A stretch of 36,906 bases of DNA from the IMG/VR virus record IMGVR_UViG_3300042896_000770, positions 1-36,906 of that record. The stretch is one strand, 5' to 3'. This document shows, one piece after another, positions 21,861 through 30,389 of this stretch. Each line of letters opens with the position of its first letter. Positions within the stretch are counted from its first letter, which is position 1. Below the pieces are notes generated by a model that saw nothing but the letters and a program-made list of their open reading frames with translations, ran no database searches and was not told the origin of the DNA. This stretch comes from a virus. The position numbers and the translations under genes were made by a program.

Positions 21861-22565
21861 ATGAATAACGCTACTATACAGCTTAAGATTAGGCAAAGAC
21901 TTAATAAACTTGCTAGTAATGACTATGACAACATAGAGTGTTGGCAAGTTGTTGAAGCTTTTAATAAAGGTCAAGTAGAGTGGTGTCGTAGAAACCTTCA
22001 TGGTACTAATGCTAAACAAGAAGGTGATGAACAATCCAAAAGAAGAATTGATGATCTTCAAAAATTACTAGTGCAAGTTTCTGTAACTTTAGCTAATAAA
22101 GTTTTATATTTTGAATCTCCAGATATACCTGGTAATTATTTTGAATATAAAAGGATATCAGCATATGCAACAAATGATTGCTGCGATAAACCTAGAAGGA
22201 TGGTTGTTTATTTAGCTGAAGAAGCCAATGTAGATGAGCTTCTTAGAGATGTCAATAAAAAACCAAGTTTTGAATGGGCTGAAACTTTTGCTACTTTTAC
22301 TAATAATAAATTTAGAGTATATACTAATGATGAGTTTACTGTATCTGAAACAATTTTACATTATTATAGACAACCTGTAAGAATTCAGATATTAAATTGT
22401 GTGGATCCATATACTCAAACAGTTAGTACTGTAGATGTTGAATGTGAATTTAAAGATGATATGGTAGAATTGTTTATAGATGAAGCGGTTTCTATTCTTG
22501 CTGGTGATATTGAATCAATTAACCAAATGTTAAGAGCTGATCAATCTGTTGAAACAAATAACTAA
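21861..22565 (+). CDS. Head-tail ring (neck) protein
   Basis: A 234-aa protein resembling crAss-like ring/neck proteins: a helical N-terminus (IQLKIRQRLNKLASNDYDNI, residues 6-25, then WQVVEAFNKGQVEWCRRNL), a central beta region starting near ISAYATND (about 98-105) with a vicinal CC, and a C-terminal helix (MVELFIDEAVSILAGDIESI). This is the plan of portal-adaptor proteins (P22 gp4-like). It should bind under the portal and join it to the tail rings encoded at 30973-32681. It is separated from those by the appendage genes, a common crAss-like arrangement. Exact ring number is not assignable. Confidence 0.65.
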   Translation: MNNATIQLKIRQRLNKLASNDYDNIECWQVVEAFNKGQVEWCRRNLHGTNAKQEGDEQSKRRIDDLQKLLVQVSVTLANKVLYFESPDIPGNYFEYKRISAYATNDCCDKPRRMVVYLAEEANVDELLRDVNKKPSFEWAETFATFTNNKFRVYTNDEFTVSETILHYYRQPVRIQILNCVDPYTQTVSTVDVECEFKDDMVELFIDEAVSILAGDIESINQMLRADQSVETNN

Positions 22566-22608
22566 AAAAAAATTTGCTTTGAATAAAAAAATTAATTATA
22601 TTATAAAC

Positions 22609-22616
22609 TATATTTG
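22609..22616 (+). promoter_or_regulatory. Candidate promoter -7 box for the 530-aa structural gene
   Basis: TATATTTG at 22609-22616 is a perfect -7 match, 23 bases before the ATG at 22639. The nearest upstream TTTG (22578-22581) is 27 bases away, too far for the usual spacing, so the -33 element is poor. Confidence 0.45.
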
Positions 22617-22638
22617 TATAACCCTTAAAAACTAAATT

Positions 22639-24231
22639 ATGTCTTATTTCAATCACGCTTTCACAAAACGCTTTCTAGGAACAGGTGTTACTAGAAACAT
22701 TACTAGCACAGGTGCCGCTCAAAGTATTGGAAATCCTTATTCAACAGATGGATTCATTACTACAGCTGGTGTATCTACTGTTACTTTATCACAACTTCCA
22801 TCTAATGGTGGAGCTTTACCTTTAATTGGGTATTATGGATTTTTTGATTCTAAAACTTACAAAAGTGTAAATACGGCTACTGTTAGTCCATGTTGTCCAC
22901 TTATCTTAGCTAGTACTTCGTTACTACGTGATGATAAGATTGGTGCTTTTCACGGAGGTTATAAAGAAACTAATAAATCTAAGATTATTAATCCTAAATA
23001 TGTTAGTAGAGTTTATCGCGTTGACTCTTGTGAACCACAACAAACTGCTATTTCAATTGGAAATACTCCTTATACAGATGATCGTATAGCTACTATTGAT
23101 ATTGATACTGTAGGCGCATCTATTGTTGATGGTACTTACGACAATCTTACTACTACTGGTGGTACTGGTAGTGGAGCAATTATTACTGTAGTTGTTTCTG
23201 GTGGTGTTGTAATTTTAGTTACATTAGTTAATGGTGGAACTGGATATACTAATGGTGATACTCTTACTTTAGTTAATGCTCTTCCAACTATTGGAGCTGG
23301 TACTCAACCTGATTTTGAAGTAACTTCAGTTACTTTAGCTGCTAATTGCTGTAGAGAATTCTTATGTGATGAAACATATTATTTACGTGTAGATGTAAAA
23401 GGTTCTCCTGCTTTACGCGCTTTAAATCATAATGCTTATCAAACAGTTTCTGCTTACACAGGATGTTGTTCTGGTGCTACACCGACTGCTGTAGATTCTA
23501 CTACAGTATTTATTCAGTGGGCTGAACAAATTACAACAACAGCATATCTTAAAGATTTTGTTTTTGCTGTAGTTTATGATGAAGCAGGTATTCCATGGTT
23601 CGCTCCAGAAACTACTGTAGATCCAGATGGTGTAGCTGTTACTCCTCTTCAATGGTGGACTAATTATGTTTCTCCAGGACATGTAAATGGTGAGTGTGCT
23701 GGTCTTCGTTTATTTGGAGCTTATGTAGAGACTAAATTTGGTAACTGTTCTTTCCAAGTAACAGATTTCTTCGAAAAAGAGCCAGTTAAAATCCTTGCTT
23801 CTTTAGTTGATTATACAGGAGATCCTTGTATTTTTGAAGGACTTTGTGTTGTTGAAGAGTGCCCAGGTTTACAAGGTAATGGTTTTGGAGAACAAGTTCT
23901 TCGTGACTTTATCTTATCTGAGTCTTATTTACAAAACTTCTTTCATACTGATATCCGTATCAGAGAGATTACTCAAGGAGATGATATCTTAAACGCTATT
24001 GATAGAAACGCTCTTTATACTCGTTATTATATTCAACATAACGTGCCTCGTTTCAATAATCCATCTGGTGTATTTGATAATGATCAGTATATGTTAGAGA
24101 TTATTACTGATAATGCTAATGCTGCATTAGAAACTTTTATTACAACTTGGTTAGGTACTTGTGGCCCATGCGAAGGAATTGAAGAATTTTCTTGTGGTAC
24201 ATGCACTATTCCTCCAATTCAACCAGATTAG
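22639..24231 (+). CDS. Large structural protein expressed as its own unit
   Basis: A 530-aa protein with its own -7 box and a strong terminator, so it is likely made in quantity. The N-terminus (MSYFNHAFTKRFLGTG) and the C-terminal third (GFGEQVLRDFILSESYLQNF, about residues 415-434; RYYIQHNVPRF) look like an ordered virion protein; the end has a Cys cluster (CGPCEGIEEFSCGTC). Residues about 151-233 read as an inserted Gly/Thr-rich beta domain with NGGTGYTNGDTLTL, a motif of phage adhesion domains. Repeated CC pairs (85-86, 237-238, 276-277) are notable. Role could be tail, head or fibre; a sheath- or tube-type protein cannot be excluded but would not suit a podovirus. Confidence 0.6.
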   Translation: MSYFNHAFTKRFLGTGVTRNITSTGAAQSIGNPYSTDGFITTAGVSTVTLSQLPSNGGALPLIGYYGFFDSKTYKSVNTATVSPCCPLILASTSLLRDDKIGAFHGGYKETNKSKIINPKYVSRVYRVDSCEPQQTAISIGNTPYTDDRIATIDIDTVGASIVDGTYDNLTTTGGTGSGAIITVVVSGGVVILVTLVNGGTGYTNGDTLTLVNALPTIGAGTQPDFEVTSVTLAANCCREFLCDETYYLRVDVKGSPALRALNHNAYQTVSAYTGCCSGATPTAVDSTTVFIQWAEQITTTAYLKDFVFAVVYDEAGIPWFAPETTVDPDGVAVTPLQWWTNYVSPGHVNGECAGLRLFGAYVETKFGNCSFQVTDFFEKEPVKILASLVDYTGDPCIFEGLCVVEECPGLQGNGFGEQVLRDFILSESYLQNFFHTDIRIREITQGDDILNAIDRNALYTRYYIQHNVPRFNNPSGVFDNDQYMLEIITDNANAALETFITTWLGTCGPCEGIEEFSCGTCTIPPIQPD

Positions 24232-24261
24232 TAATTACTAATATTTAACTGTAAAAAAAAG

Positions 24262-24295
24262 AGAGAAGGAGTGTAACTTCTTCTCTTCTTTTTTT
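24262..24295 (+). terminator. Strong intrinsic terminator
   Basis: AGAGAAGGAGT (24262-24272) pairs over 11 bp (one G-T) with ACTTCTTCTCT (24276-24286) around loop GTA, followed by TCTTTTTTTT. It ends the transcript of the 530-aa structural gene. Confidence 0.88.
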
Positions 24296-24319
24296 ATAAT
24301 CACATTAATAAAATTAGCA

Positions 24320-24874
24320 ATGAGTCAACATGTATTAAGTCTTGAAGCACCAGATACAATGAATAAGTCAATTTTAAGACTTATTGATACTAGTGTTTAT
24401 AATAGTCAAATTCTTGTAAAGTGTCCTTTATTACAAATAACTTTACCTGGATTTTCTACTCCTGCCAATTTTACAGAACAAAGTTTTCAACCTGGATTTA
24501 CACTCAATTTAACAGCTTGTGATCTTGGAGTTCAATCTACTGGATGTGGAACTACTTATGTTGATCTTCCAGATGGAATTTATATTATTAGATATAGTGT
24601 TTCACCAAATGATTTAGTTTATGTAGAGTATAATCATTTACGTATAACATCTGCTTTAAATAAATATAATGGTCTTCTTTGTGATCTTGATGTTGCAGCT
24701 TGTGATCCACCAGTTGAAGTAAAAGATAAACTTAATTCTTTGAGAATGATAAAGATGTATTTAGATGCGGCTAAAGCAAAAGTAGAATTTTGTCATGAGC
24801 CTACAAAAGGAATGCAACTTTATAATTATGCGGTAAAACTTTTAGATAAAATGGATTGTTATTCTTGTAGATAA
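24320..24874 (+). CDS. Appendage-operon structural protein
   Basis: A 184-aa protein. The first 115 residues are beta-rich (LSLEAPDTMNKSILRLIDTS, 6-25; DLPDGIYIIRYSVSPND, about 81-97; then VEYNHLRITSALNKY), a pattern I associate with small structural proteins of Bacteroidota phages. The last 60 residues are helical, with LDAAKAKVEFCHEPTKGMQL (about 147-166) and a closing Cys pair (CYSC). It probably forms part of the tail appendage with the following genes. Function is inferred from context. Confidence 0.55.
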   Translation: MSQHVLSLEAPDTMNKSILRLIDTSVYNSQILVKCPLLQITLPGFSTPANFTEQSFQPGFTLNLTACDLGVQSTGCGTTYVDLPDGIYIIRYSVSPNDLVYVEYNHLRITSALNKYNGLLCDLDVAACDPPVEVKDKLNSLRMIKMYLDAAKAKVEFCHEPTKGMQLYNYAVKLLDKMDCYSCR

Positions 24875-24893
24875 ATAATTAAAACCAACAAAT

Positions 24894-25082
24894 ATGCAGT
24901 GTCCTAATTGTAAAACTCCATGTGTAGGCTGCGCTGGAGCTAAAATTGTAAAAGCCTCAAATGGTGCAACTGTTTGTACAAGATGTATAGGAGCTTATGA
25001 GCTTAAGATTAAAACAGTTCAACCTACAAATACACAACCAACTAATATCAATGTTAGTTATACTCCTCCAAAAAAATCATAA
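24894..25082 (+). CDS. Small zinc-ribbon-like protein
   Basis: A 62-aa protein with cysteines at residues 3, 6, 10, 13, 28 and 31: CPNC...CVGC...CTRC, which fits one zinc-ribbon knuckle pair plus an extra pair. The C-terminal 25 residues are Thr/Pro/Asn-rich and probably disordered. It lies between appendage genes; AAACCAAC precedes its ATG by four bases. It may cap or fold the Cys-rich partners; this is a guess. Confidence 0.6.
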   Translation: MQCPNCKTPCVGCAGAKIVKASNGATVCTRCIGAYELKIKTVQPTNTQPTNINVSYTPPKKS

Positions 25083-25085
25083 ACA

Positions 25086-27485
25086 ATGGCTATTCAATCA
25101 AAAACATATGCGGTTGGTATTGGAGCTTCAGTAAGAAGATTAGATAATCTTACAGGTTCTTGGATAGATGTGAGTGTTTCAAATACATTTCCAGAAGCTT
25201 GTAATGTTACTCTTCTAGATGTTGAAACAGTTCCTACTAATGCTAATATTGTTTTTGTTGTTGGTGTAGTACGTTTAAGTTGTACTGGTGCCGGTAAAGA
25301 ATTAGGTATTTATGTTTCTTATAATGCTGGAGTTACTTGGACAAAACCAGGTGGAAATTATACTAGTCTTAGTTTAACACCATCTGTAAGTATTTGGCAA
25401 GAAGTAAGTGTAGTAGATGTAAATAATATTTTTATATGTGGTTCAAATGGAATTGTATTAAAAAGTACTGATGGTGGTGCTACTTTTAATGTTACCACAC
25501 AAATACCAGGAAGTGAAGATTTAACTTCAATTCACTTTATTACTTCTACAATAGGTGTTGTAGGAAGCATTAGTGATAATGTTTATAAAACAATTAATGG
25601 TGGTTTAACTTGGACTCATCTTAATGCAGCATTACCTATAAGTGGAACACCAAGTAATTCTATTACTGGTATTCATATTTCATCTAATCAACAAACTATT
25701 GTTGCTTTAGGAATTTTTTATATATATGTATCAGTCAATGGAGGTACAACCTTTACTCAAAAATGGGTTTGGGGTAGATCTGGTATACATTTAACTTGGA
25801 CTGATGATCTTAACTTATGGGCAACTGGTGCAGAAGATAATAGACTTAGATCAATAGATGGTGGACTTACTTGGTCAATAATAACTAATTTGAATCCAGG
25901 ATCTCCAGCTATTTTTGCTGAACACTTTTATTTAGTAAACCAAGGTTTTTTTGCAAGTTCAGTAAACGTATATCAAACTTTTGATGGTTCTTTTACAGGA
26001 GTATTATCAGAGATCTCTCCAAGTAATATTACTTATGCAATTTGGACTAATTATCAAGAAGTTTGTTTTGCATTAGAAGCTACAGATTGTGATCCAGATT
26101 CTCCAGTTCAAACTCTTTATGTTACTAATGATCTTTCTGCTTACATAGGACAAGTAATAAAGATTTGTCCAGAAGATATTCCAGCATTACCAGGTGGTGT
26201 AGGTACTGGATTACCTATTTTTCCAGATCCTTCAGATTTAGGTAATCAAGAATTTACTCTTACAAATTGTTGTGATCCTTTAGATGTTATTACTATTCAA
26301 AACAATTTTGGATCATATCAAGGGAACGTAGTTAGTATTCCAGCTCTTGGAAACAAGTGTTGGTATGTAGAAAAAGATCTACAAACAGGAGGATCTTATG
26401 TAGGTTTTATAAATTTAGCTGGAGGAACTCTTTATACAGATTGTACAAATTGTAATAATGATTTTCCTTGTGTAGATTTTCCAGTTTTAGATCAATGTAG
26501 ATGTTTTGTAATATCAGAATCACCAGATTGCGGAGAAGCTTTTACACTTTTAAATGTTTCTACACTTTTTCCAGATTGTGAAGAATGTTTAGGAATAACA
26601 ACAGAATGTTATACACTAACAGATTGTGCTAATCCAAGTAATTTCTTCGTAACAAATGACATTACTATATCAAATTATGTAGATGAAATTGTTACTCTAC
26701 AAGGATGCCCTGATATTTGTTACATTGTAACTTTGGGTGGTGTATGTCCAGGAGTAAACTTATTACCTTCACCTGTTTTAGAATCTTTTACTACTTGTGA
26801 AGAGTGTAATCCAACTCCACTTCCAACTCCAGTACAACTTAGAAGTAGAATGGTTAAACCCGGTTATGATACACCTGGATGTTCTACTCAATATACTGAA
26901 AGGATAAGTTGTAATTTTGCTGAACAAGTGTTTGATGAAATGGCTATTAATAGATATGGTGTAACAATTTGTTGTGATCATGATATGGCTAAGTGGGAAA
27001 TTAAAAAAGATTTATTAGATCTTAAATCAATTTTAGATCCTAATTTTATTATACCCGGTCCAGTTGTTTGTACTTGTTATTCTATTCAAGCTATTGTAAA
27101 TACAATAACTTTTAGATATATAGATTGTGAAGGTTGTGCTACAACAATAACAGTTGCAGAAAATACTACAGAATATGTTTGTTCTCAATCTACTATTGAA
27201 CCTGTTTGTGCTCCAGTTAATTCTCAATTTTTAATTGTAAATTCAGAAACATCTTGTACAACAAATATTGATTGTGCTCTTAAATGTTTTTGTTACTTAA
27301 TTGAGCCAGATAGAGGAGGTGTTTTATATTCCTTTTATACTTGTACAAACGAATATCTTGAAAAAGGGACACTAAATCCTACATATATTTGTGCTATTGA
27401 AAATACAGTTACAATTACATCTGGAACAGGTACTATAACAAACATTGGAGATTGTAGTTCTCCTGAGTGCTCTCCGTTGCTCTAA
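25086..27485 (+). CDS. Tail appendage: Asp-box beta-propeller plus Cys-rich repeats
   Basis: A 799-aa protein. Residues about 1-330 contain at least five Asp-box-like motifs (SYNAGVTW 78-85, STDGGATF 127-134, TINGGLTW 169-176, SVNGGTTF 216-223, SIDGGLTW 256-263), so a BNR/YCF48-type beta-propeller is expected. From about 330 the protein turns Cys-rich, with close to 40 cysteines. Degenerate 40-residue units of the form L-T-D/N-C..P...V.N..S.Y...V..I..C are visible near 335, 395 and 525. Two later units use C-x-C-Y-x-I and end near the C-terminus. No catalytic sialidase residues are assigned. Likely a host-binding appendage. Cysteines may form disulfides outside the cell or bind zinc. Confidence 0.65.
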   Translation: MAIQSKTYAVGIGASVRRLDNLTGSWIDVSVSNTFPEACNVTLLDVETVPTNANIVFVVGVVRLSCTGAGKELGIYVSYNAGVTWTKPGGNYTSLSLTPSVSIWQEVSVVDVNNIFICGSNGIVLKSTDGGATFNVTTQIPGSEDLTSIHFITSTIGVVGSISDNVYKTINGGLTWTHLNAALPISGTPSNSITGIHISSNQQTIVALGIFYIYVSVNGGTTFTQKWVWGRSGIHLTWTDDLNLWATGAEDNRLRSIDGGLTWSIITNLNPGSPAIFAEHFYLVNQGFFASSVNVYQTFDGSFTGVLSEISPSNITYAIWTNYQEVCFALEATDCDPDSPVQTLYVTNDLSAYIGQVIKICPEDIPALPGGVGTGLPIFPDPSDLGNQEFTLTNCCDPLDVITIQNNFGSYQGNVVSIPALGNKCWYVEKDLQTGGSYVGFINLAGGTLYTDCTNCNNDFPCVDFPVLDQCRCFVISESPDCGEAFTLLNVSTLFPDCEECLGITTECYTLTDCANPSNFFVTNDITISNYVDEIVTLQGCPDICYIVTLGGVCPGVNLLPSPVLESFTTCEECNPTPLPTPVQLRSRMVKPGYDTPGCSTQYTERISCNFAEQVFDEMAINRYGVTICCDHDMAKWEIKKDLLDLKSILDPNFIIPGPVVCTCYSIQAIVNTITFRYIDCEGCATTITVAENTTEYVCSQSTIEPVCAPVNSQFLIVNSETSCTTNIDCALKCFCYLIEPDRGGVLYSFYTCTNEYLEKGTLNPTYICAIENTVTITSGTGTITNIGDCSSPECSPLL

Positions 27486-27490
27486 TTAAA

Positions 27491-27520
27491 TTGTTAATGA
27501 TTAAAATATTTTGTATATTA
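27491..27520 (+). promoter_or_regulatory. Weak candidate promoter before the next appendage genes
   Basis: TTG at 27491-27493, 20 bases, then TATATTA at 27514-27520. Only partial matches to both boxes; placed in a 51-base AT-rich gap before 27537. Confidence 0.22.
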
Positions 27521-27536
27521 ATATAAAGAAATTAAG

Positions 27537-29015
27537 ATGAAACCTCTAAATATTGACAACCAAGGATGTAATCCAGTATCATCCAATTGTGTGATCTGGC
27601 AAGGTCCAGATATTCCTTGTATTACATTGTGTAAAGGAGATTCTATAAGTGATGTTACTTTTAAACTTGCAACTGAACTTTGTGAGGTATTAGATCAACT
27701 TAATATTTCTACTCTTGATTTAGATTGTTTTAGTCCTAATAATTGTGGACCAGCAGATTTCCATGCTCTTCTTCAATTAATTATAACTAAAGTTTGTTCT
27801 CTTGAAAATACTACAACAGAAACAAGAAGTCCAATAAATTGTCCAGATTGTATAGTTCCAATTGCTCCATGTTTTTATTATACTAATGGAACTGGGGATA
27901 CTGTTACTACAATGCAACTTGTAGATTATATTCAAGCAATAGGAAATAAGATTTGTGGATTAGTTAACCAAATAACGATCATCAATCAAACTTTGCAAAA
28001 TTACGGAATTAGAATTACAGCTTTAGAAAATGAACCTGATCCTGTATTTGTACTTCCATCTTTTGTTCCTGCTTGTGTTATTACTACTACAACTCCTATT
28101 TCAATTGATATTATTCTTCAAGCTCTTGAAACAGCTTTTTGTAATTTACAAGGAGCAACAGGAACTCCAAGTCAAATATTAACTGGTATTTCAGCTCAAT
28201 GTCCAGATCTTAATAATCAACCTCAATTAAGTGGTGCTGGAGTAATGGGAACTATTCCAGGATGGAATAATACAGTTTTTAATTTATCTCAATCTATAAC
28301 TAATCTTTGGTTAACTATATGTGATTTAAGAGCTACTGTAAACAATATTAAACTTACTTGTTGTAATGAAGGATGTCAAGATATTCAAGTTACAATGTCT
28401 TCTTATTTAAGTGCTACAACTTTACATATTACTTTTAATGGTGTTATACCGTTAGGATTTTTAGAGTGTGCTCCAGGTGTTACAACTTTTACTATTTCTG
28501 ATCAGAGTGGTAATTTTATAGTTAGAACAGGAAATGTTATTGGTAATTTAAATACTCCAGGTGGATTATCTTATGATACAACTGGTCTTAACATTTTAGA
28601 TAATCTTACTATTACTGCAACTTTATGTTTAACTGATGTATCATTAGGTCAAACTTGTCAATATTATTTAAATCATATTTTAAATAGTACTAATTGTCCT
28701 ACTATTGTTTATACTCCTGGTTATATAAATATTAATTATGCTGGTACAGTACCTGCTGGATCTGCTACATATGATGTTAAGTTATATGATGCTCTTGGAA
28801 TAACATTGTTACAGACTAATTCTATATTCCTTGTAGGACCTGCGCCAATTACTGGATCTTTTACTGGTTTAACTTCTGGTACAAGTTATAGAGTTTTAGT
28901 AACAGTTACTACTACAACTAGTACATATGATTGTCCATGGGTATTATTAGCAACTCCATTAGCTCCTTGTACTCCTCCAACAGCTGTTAGTGGTTTAATA
29001 ACATTTAATCCTTAA
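27537..29015 (+). CDS. Tail appendage protein with C-terminal fibronectin-III-like domains
   Basis: A 492-aa protein. The N-terminus (NCVIWQGPDIPCITLCKGDS, residues 17-36) is followed by a helix ending in Cys and 'LDLDCFSPNNCGPADFHALL', a layout repeated in the next gene's KGDS/QGE region. Residues about 90-270 contain alternating helices and Cys-Pro turns. From about 280 to 492 lie two beta-sandwich-like units, the last ending GLTSGTSYRVLVTVTTT, typical of fibronectin type III. It is likely a multimeric tail spike or collar fibre. Thr content and beta prediction are high; enzymatic residues are not evident. Confidence 0.6.
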   Translation: MKPLNIDNQGCNPVSSNCVIWQGPDIPCITLCKGDSISDVTFKLATELCEVLDQLNISTLDLDCFSPNNCGPADFHALLQLIITKVCSLENTTTETRSPINCPDCIVPIAPCFYYTNGTGDTVTTMQLVDYIQAIGNKICGLVNQITIINQTLQNYGIRITALENEPDPVFVLPSFVPACVITTTTPISIDIILQALETAFCNLQGATGTPSQILTGISAQCPDLNNQPQLSGAGVMGTIPGWNNTVFNLSQSITNLWLTICDLRATVNNIKLTCCNEGCQDIQVTMSSYLSATTLHITFNGVIPLGFLECAPGVTTFTISDQSGNFIVRTGNVIGNLNTPGGLSYDTTGLNILDNLTITATLCLTDVSLGQTCQYYLNHILNSTNCPTIVYTPGYININYAGTVPAGSATYDVKLYDALGITLLQTNSIFLVGPAPITGSFTGLTSGTSYRVLVTVTTTTSTYDCPWVLLATPLAPCTPPTAVSGLITFNP

Positions 29016-29024
29016 TAAAAAATT

Positions 29025-29567
29025 ATGAGTAATTGTAAAAAATGTAAATGTGTAACTAGTCTTTGTGGATGTGAAGATATAGCTTTAACAACTAATTTAA
29101 ATTGTTTACCAGTTTGTCCTAATCCGGAACCTTGTGCTGAGACTTTTAGTGATTGTTGTATTATTCATAACAATGATGCTTTTGTATACATAACAGACAC
29201 AGATGATTTAAGCTTTTCTATTCTTCAAGGAGAAAGACTTTGTGATACCTTACAAAGATTAACTATAGAAGTATTTGGTAAATGTAGTGTACCATATGTT
29301 TATGGATTAAAATCAACATCTATAACTAGCTCTACAATTAATGTAGTATGGACACCTGTTCCATTAGCAGATTCTTATACAGTATACTATGCTACTGTAG
29401 CTGGAATGTCATGGAGCAACTCTGGACCAATTACTGCTAGTACATCACCTACATATACTATTACAGGTCTTAGTTCTAATACTCCTTATTATGTATATGT
29501 AACAGTTACTATTGATGGTGTAGAAAGTTGTAGATCAGTTTCATTAATTATAACAACATTAAACTAA
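29025..29567 (+). CDS. Short appendage protein: Cys-rich head and one FN3 domain
   Basis: A 180-aa protein. The first 50 residues hold eleven or more cysteines (CKKCKCVTSLCGCED at the start). Residues 62-85 (LSFSILQGERLCDTLQRL) resemble the docking segment of the preceding protein. Residues about 88-180 form one clear fibronectin type III domain, ending TITGLSSNTPYYVYVTVTID and SVSLIITTLN. The layout suggests a small accessory that attaches through the Cys-rich part and displays one FN3 domain. Encoded nine bases after its larger partner. Confidence 0.65.
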   Translation: MSNCKKCKCVTSLCGCEDIALTTNLNCLPVCPNPEPCAETFSDCCIIHNNDAFVYITDTDDLSFSILQGERLCDTLQRLTIEVFGKCSVPYVYGLKSTSITSSTINVVWTPVPLADSYTVYYATVAGMSWSNSGPITASTSPTYTITGLSSNTPYYVYVTVTIDGVESCRSVSLIITTLN

Positions 29568-29571
29568 TATT

Positions 29572-30258
29572 ATGTCTGCTAATGCTACACTCACAATTAA
29601 TTTTACATCCCAATATGCTGATGGATGTCATAGAGTCTGTTATTCAAAAAATAATCCTCTTGGTCCATTTACTTGCTCAACTGTAAACTGTACATTAGGT
29701 ATTGGTGTTGCTTGTTCTGAAACTATTTTAGTTACAGTTAATCCTGAAGATTGTACACCAGATATTTATTATGGATATGTACAACCTTGTTGTGAAGAAG
29801 CAGCTTCACTTGATGGTAGAGTAAGTTGGGTTGCAATTGTTGCACCTACAGATTATCAATGTATAAGTTTTGATCTTTTATGTAATAATCCTGTTGCACC
29901 AGGTGGACCTTGTGCTGCTTTTAATGTTACAGATTGTGATTCTAATGTTGTCAATATAGAACCTGTTGCATTAGGAGATACTGTTAAAATATGTTCACCG
30001 GTTACTACTCCTCCAGTAAATGCAGAGTTTACAATAACAAATACAACAGATAGTTGTTTATGTGATTGTACTACTTATGATATAGAAAATACTGATGCTG
30101 TTGCTCATGACTATCAATATTTTGATTGTACTGGTACATTAGTAGGACCTATTAATATTCTTGCGGGAATAACAGATACTATTTGTGCTTCTACAGGCAC
30201 TGTTCAAGTTGATGATCCAACAGTAACTATTACTGTGATTATATCACCTTGTTCATAA
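29572..30258 (+). CDS. Cys-rich appendage protein sharing a repeat with the propeller protein
   Basis: A 228-aa protein, last of the appendage genes before a terminator. The first ~110 residues look like an FN3-related domain with several cysteines (CHRVCYSK near residue 18). The second half contains AFNVTDCDSNVVNIEP and the unit CDCTTYDIENTDAVAHDYQY, followed by FDC and a closing IC-containing strand. That last unit matches the C-x-C-Y-x-I modules at the end of the 799-aa protein, so the two appendage genes share a domain. Likely secreted with the virion as part of the tail surface. Confidence 0.6.
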   Translation: MSANATLTINFTSQYADGCHRVCYSKNNPLGPFTCSTVNCTLGIGVACSETILVTVNPEDCTPDIYYGYVQPCCEEAASLDGRVSWVAIVAPTDYQCISFDLLCNNPVAPGGPCAAFNVTDCDSNVVNIEPVALGDTVKICSPVTTPPVNAEFTITNTTDSCLCDCTTYDIENTDAVAHDYQYFDCTGTLVGPINILAGITDTICASTGTVQVDDPTVTITVIISPCS

Positions 30259-30300
30259 GGATGTCATGGTTAAGTTGGTTTACTATGGCTGACAGCAAGG

Positions 30301-30330
30301 GGCTCGGGATTTCCTGAGCCTTTTGTGTTT
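30301..30330 (+). terminator. Intrinsic terminator after the appendage operon
   Basis: GGCTCGGG (30301-30308) pairs with CCTGAGCC (30313-30320; one G-T) around loop ATTT, then TTTTGTGTTTT. This GC-rich stem with a T-rich tail ends the appendage transcript. Confidence 0.8.
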
Positions 30331-30374
30331 TATAAACTTTAAATCTTTATCTTTAAACTTTCAAAAATTTTTCT

Positions 30375-30382
30375 TATATTTC
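30375..30382 (+). promoter_or_regulatory. Weak candidate -7 box for the neck/muzzle operon
   Basis: TATATTTC differs from TAnnTTTG at the last base. CTTT lies 20 bases upstream at 30351-30354 in place of TTTG. Position right after a terminator and eight bases before the ATG makes it tentative; the transcript would be nearly leaderless. Confidence 0.25.
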
Positions 30383-30389
30383 TATAGTT

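Noticed and set aside
22639-24231. Tail-sheath identity for the 530-aa protein
   Set aside because: The terminase, ring and muzzle set points to a short-tailed phage, and no baseplate or tube genes were found in the window.
24295-24300. TATAAT resembling a sigma-70 -10 box
   Set aside because: It lies at the end of the terminator T tract, with no TTGACA-like partner, and the host pattern elsewhere is TAnnTTTG.
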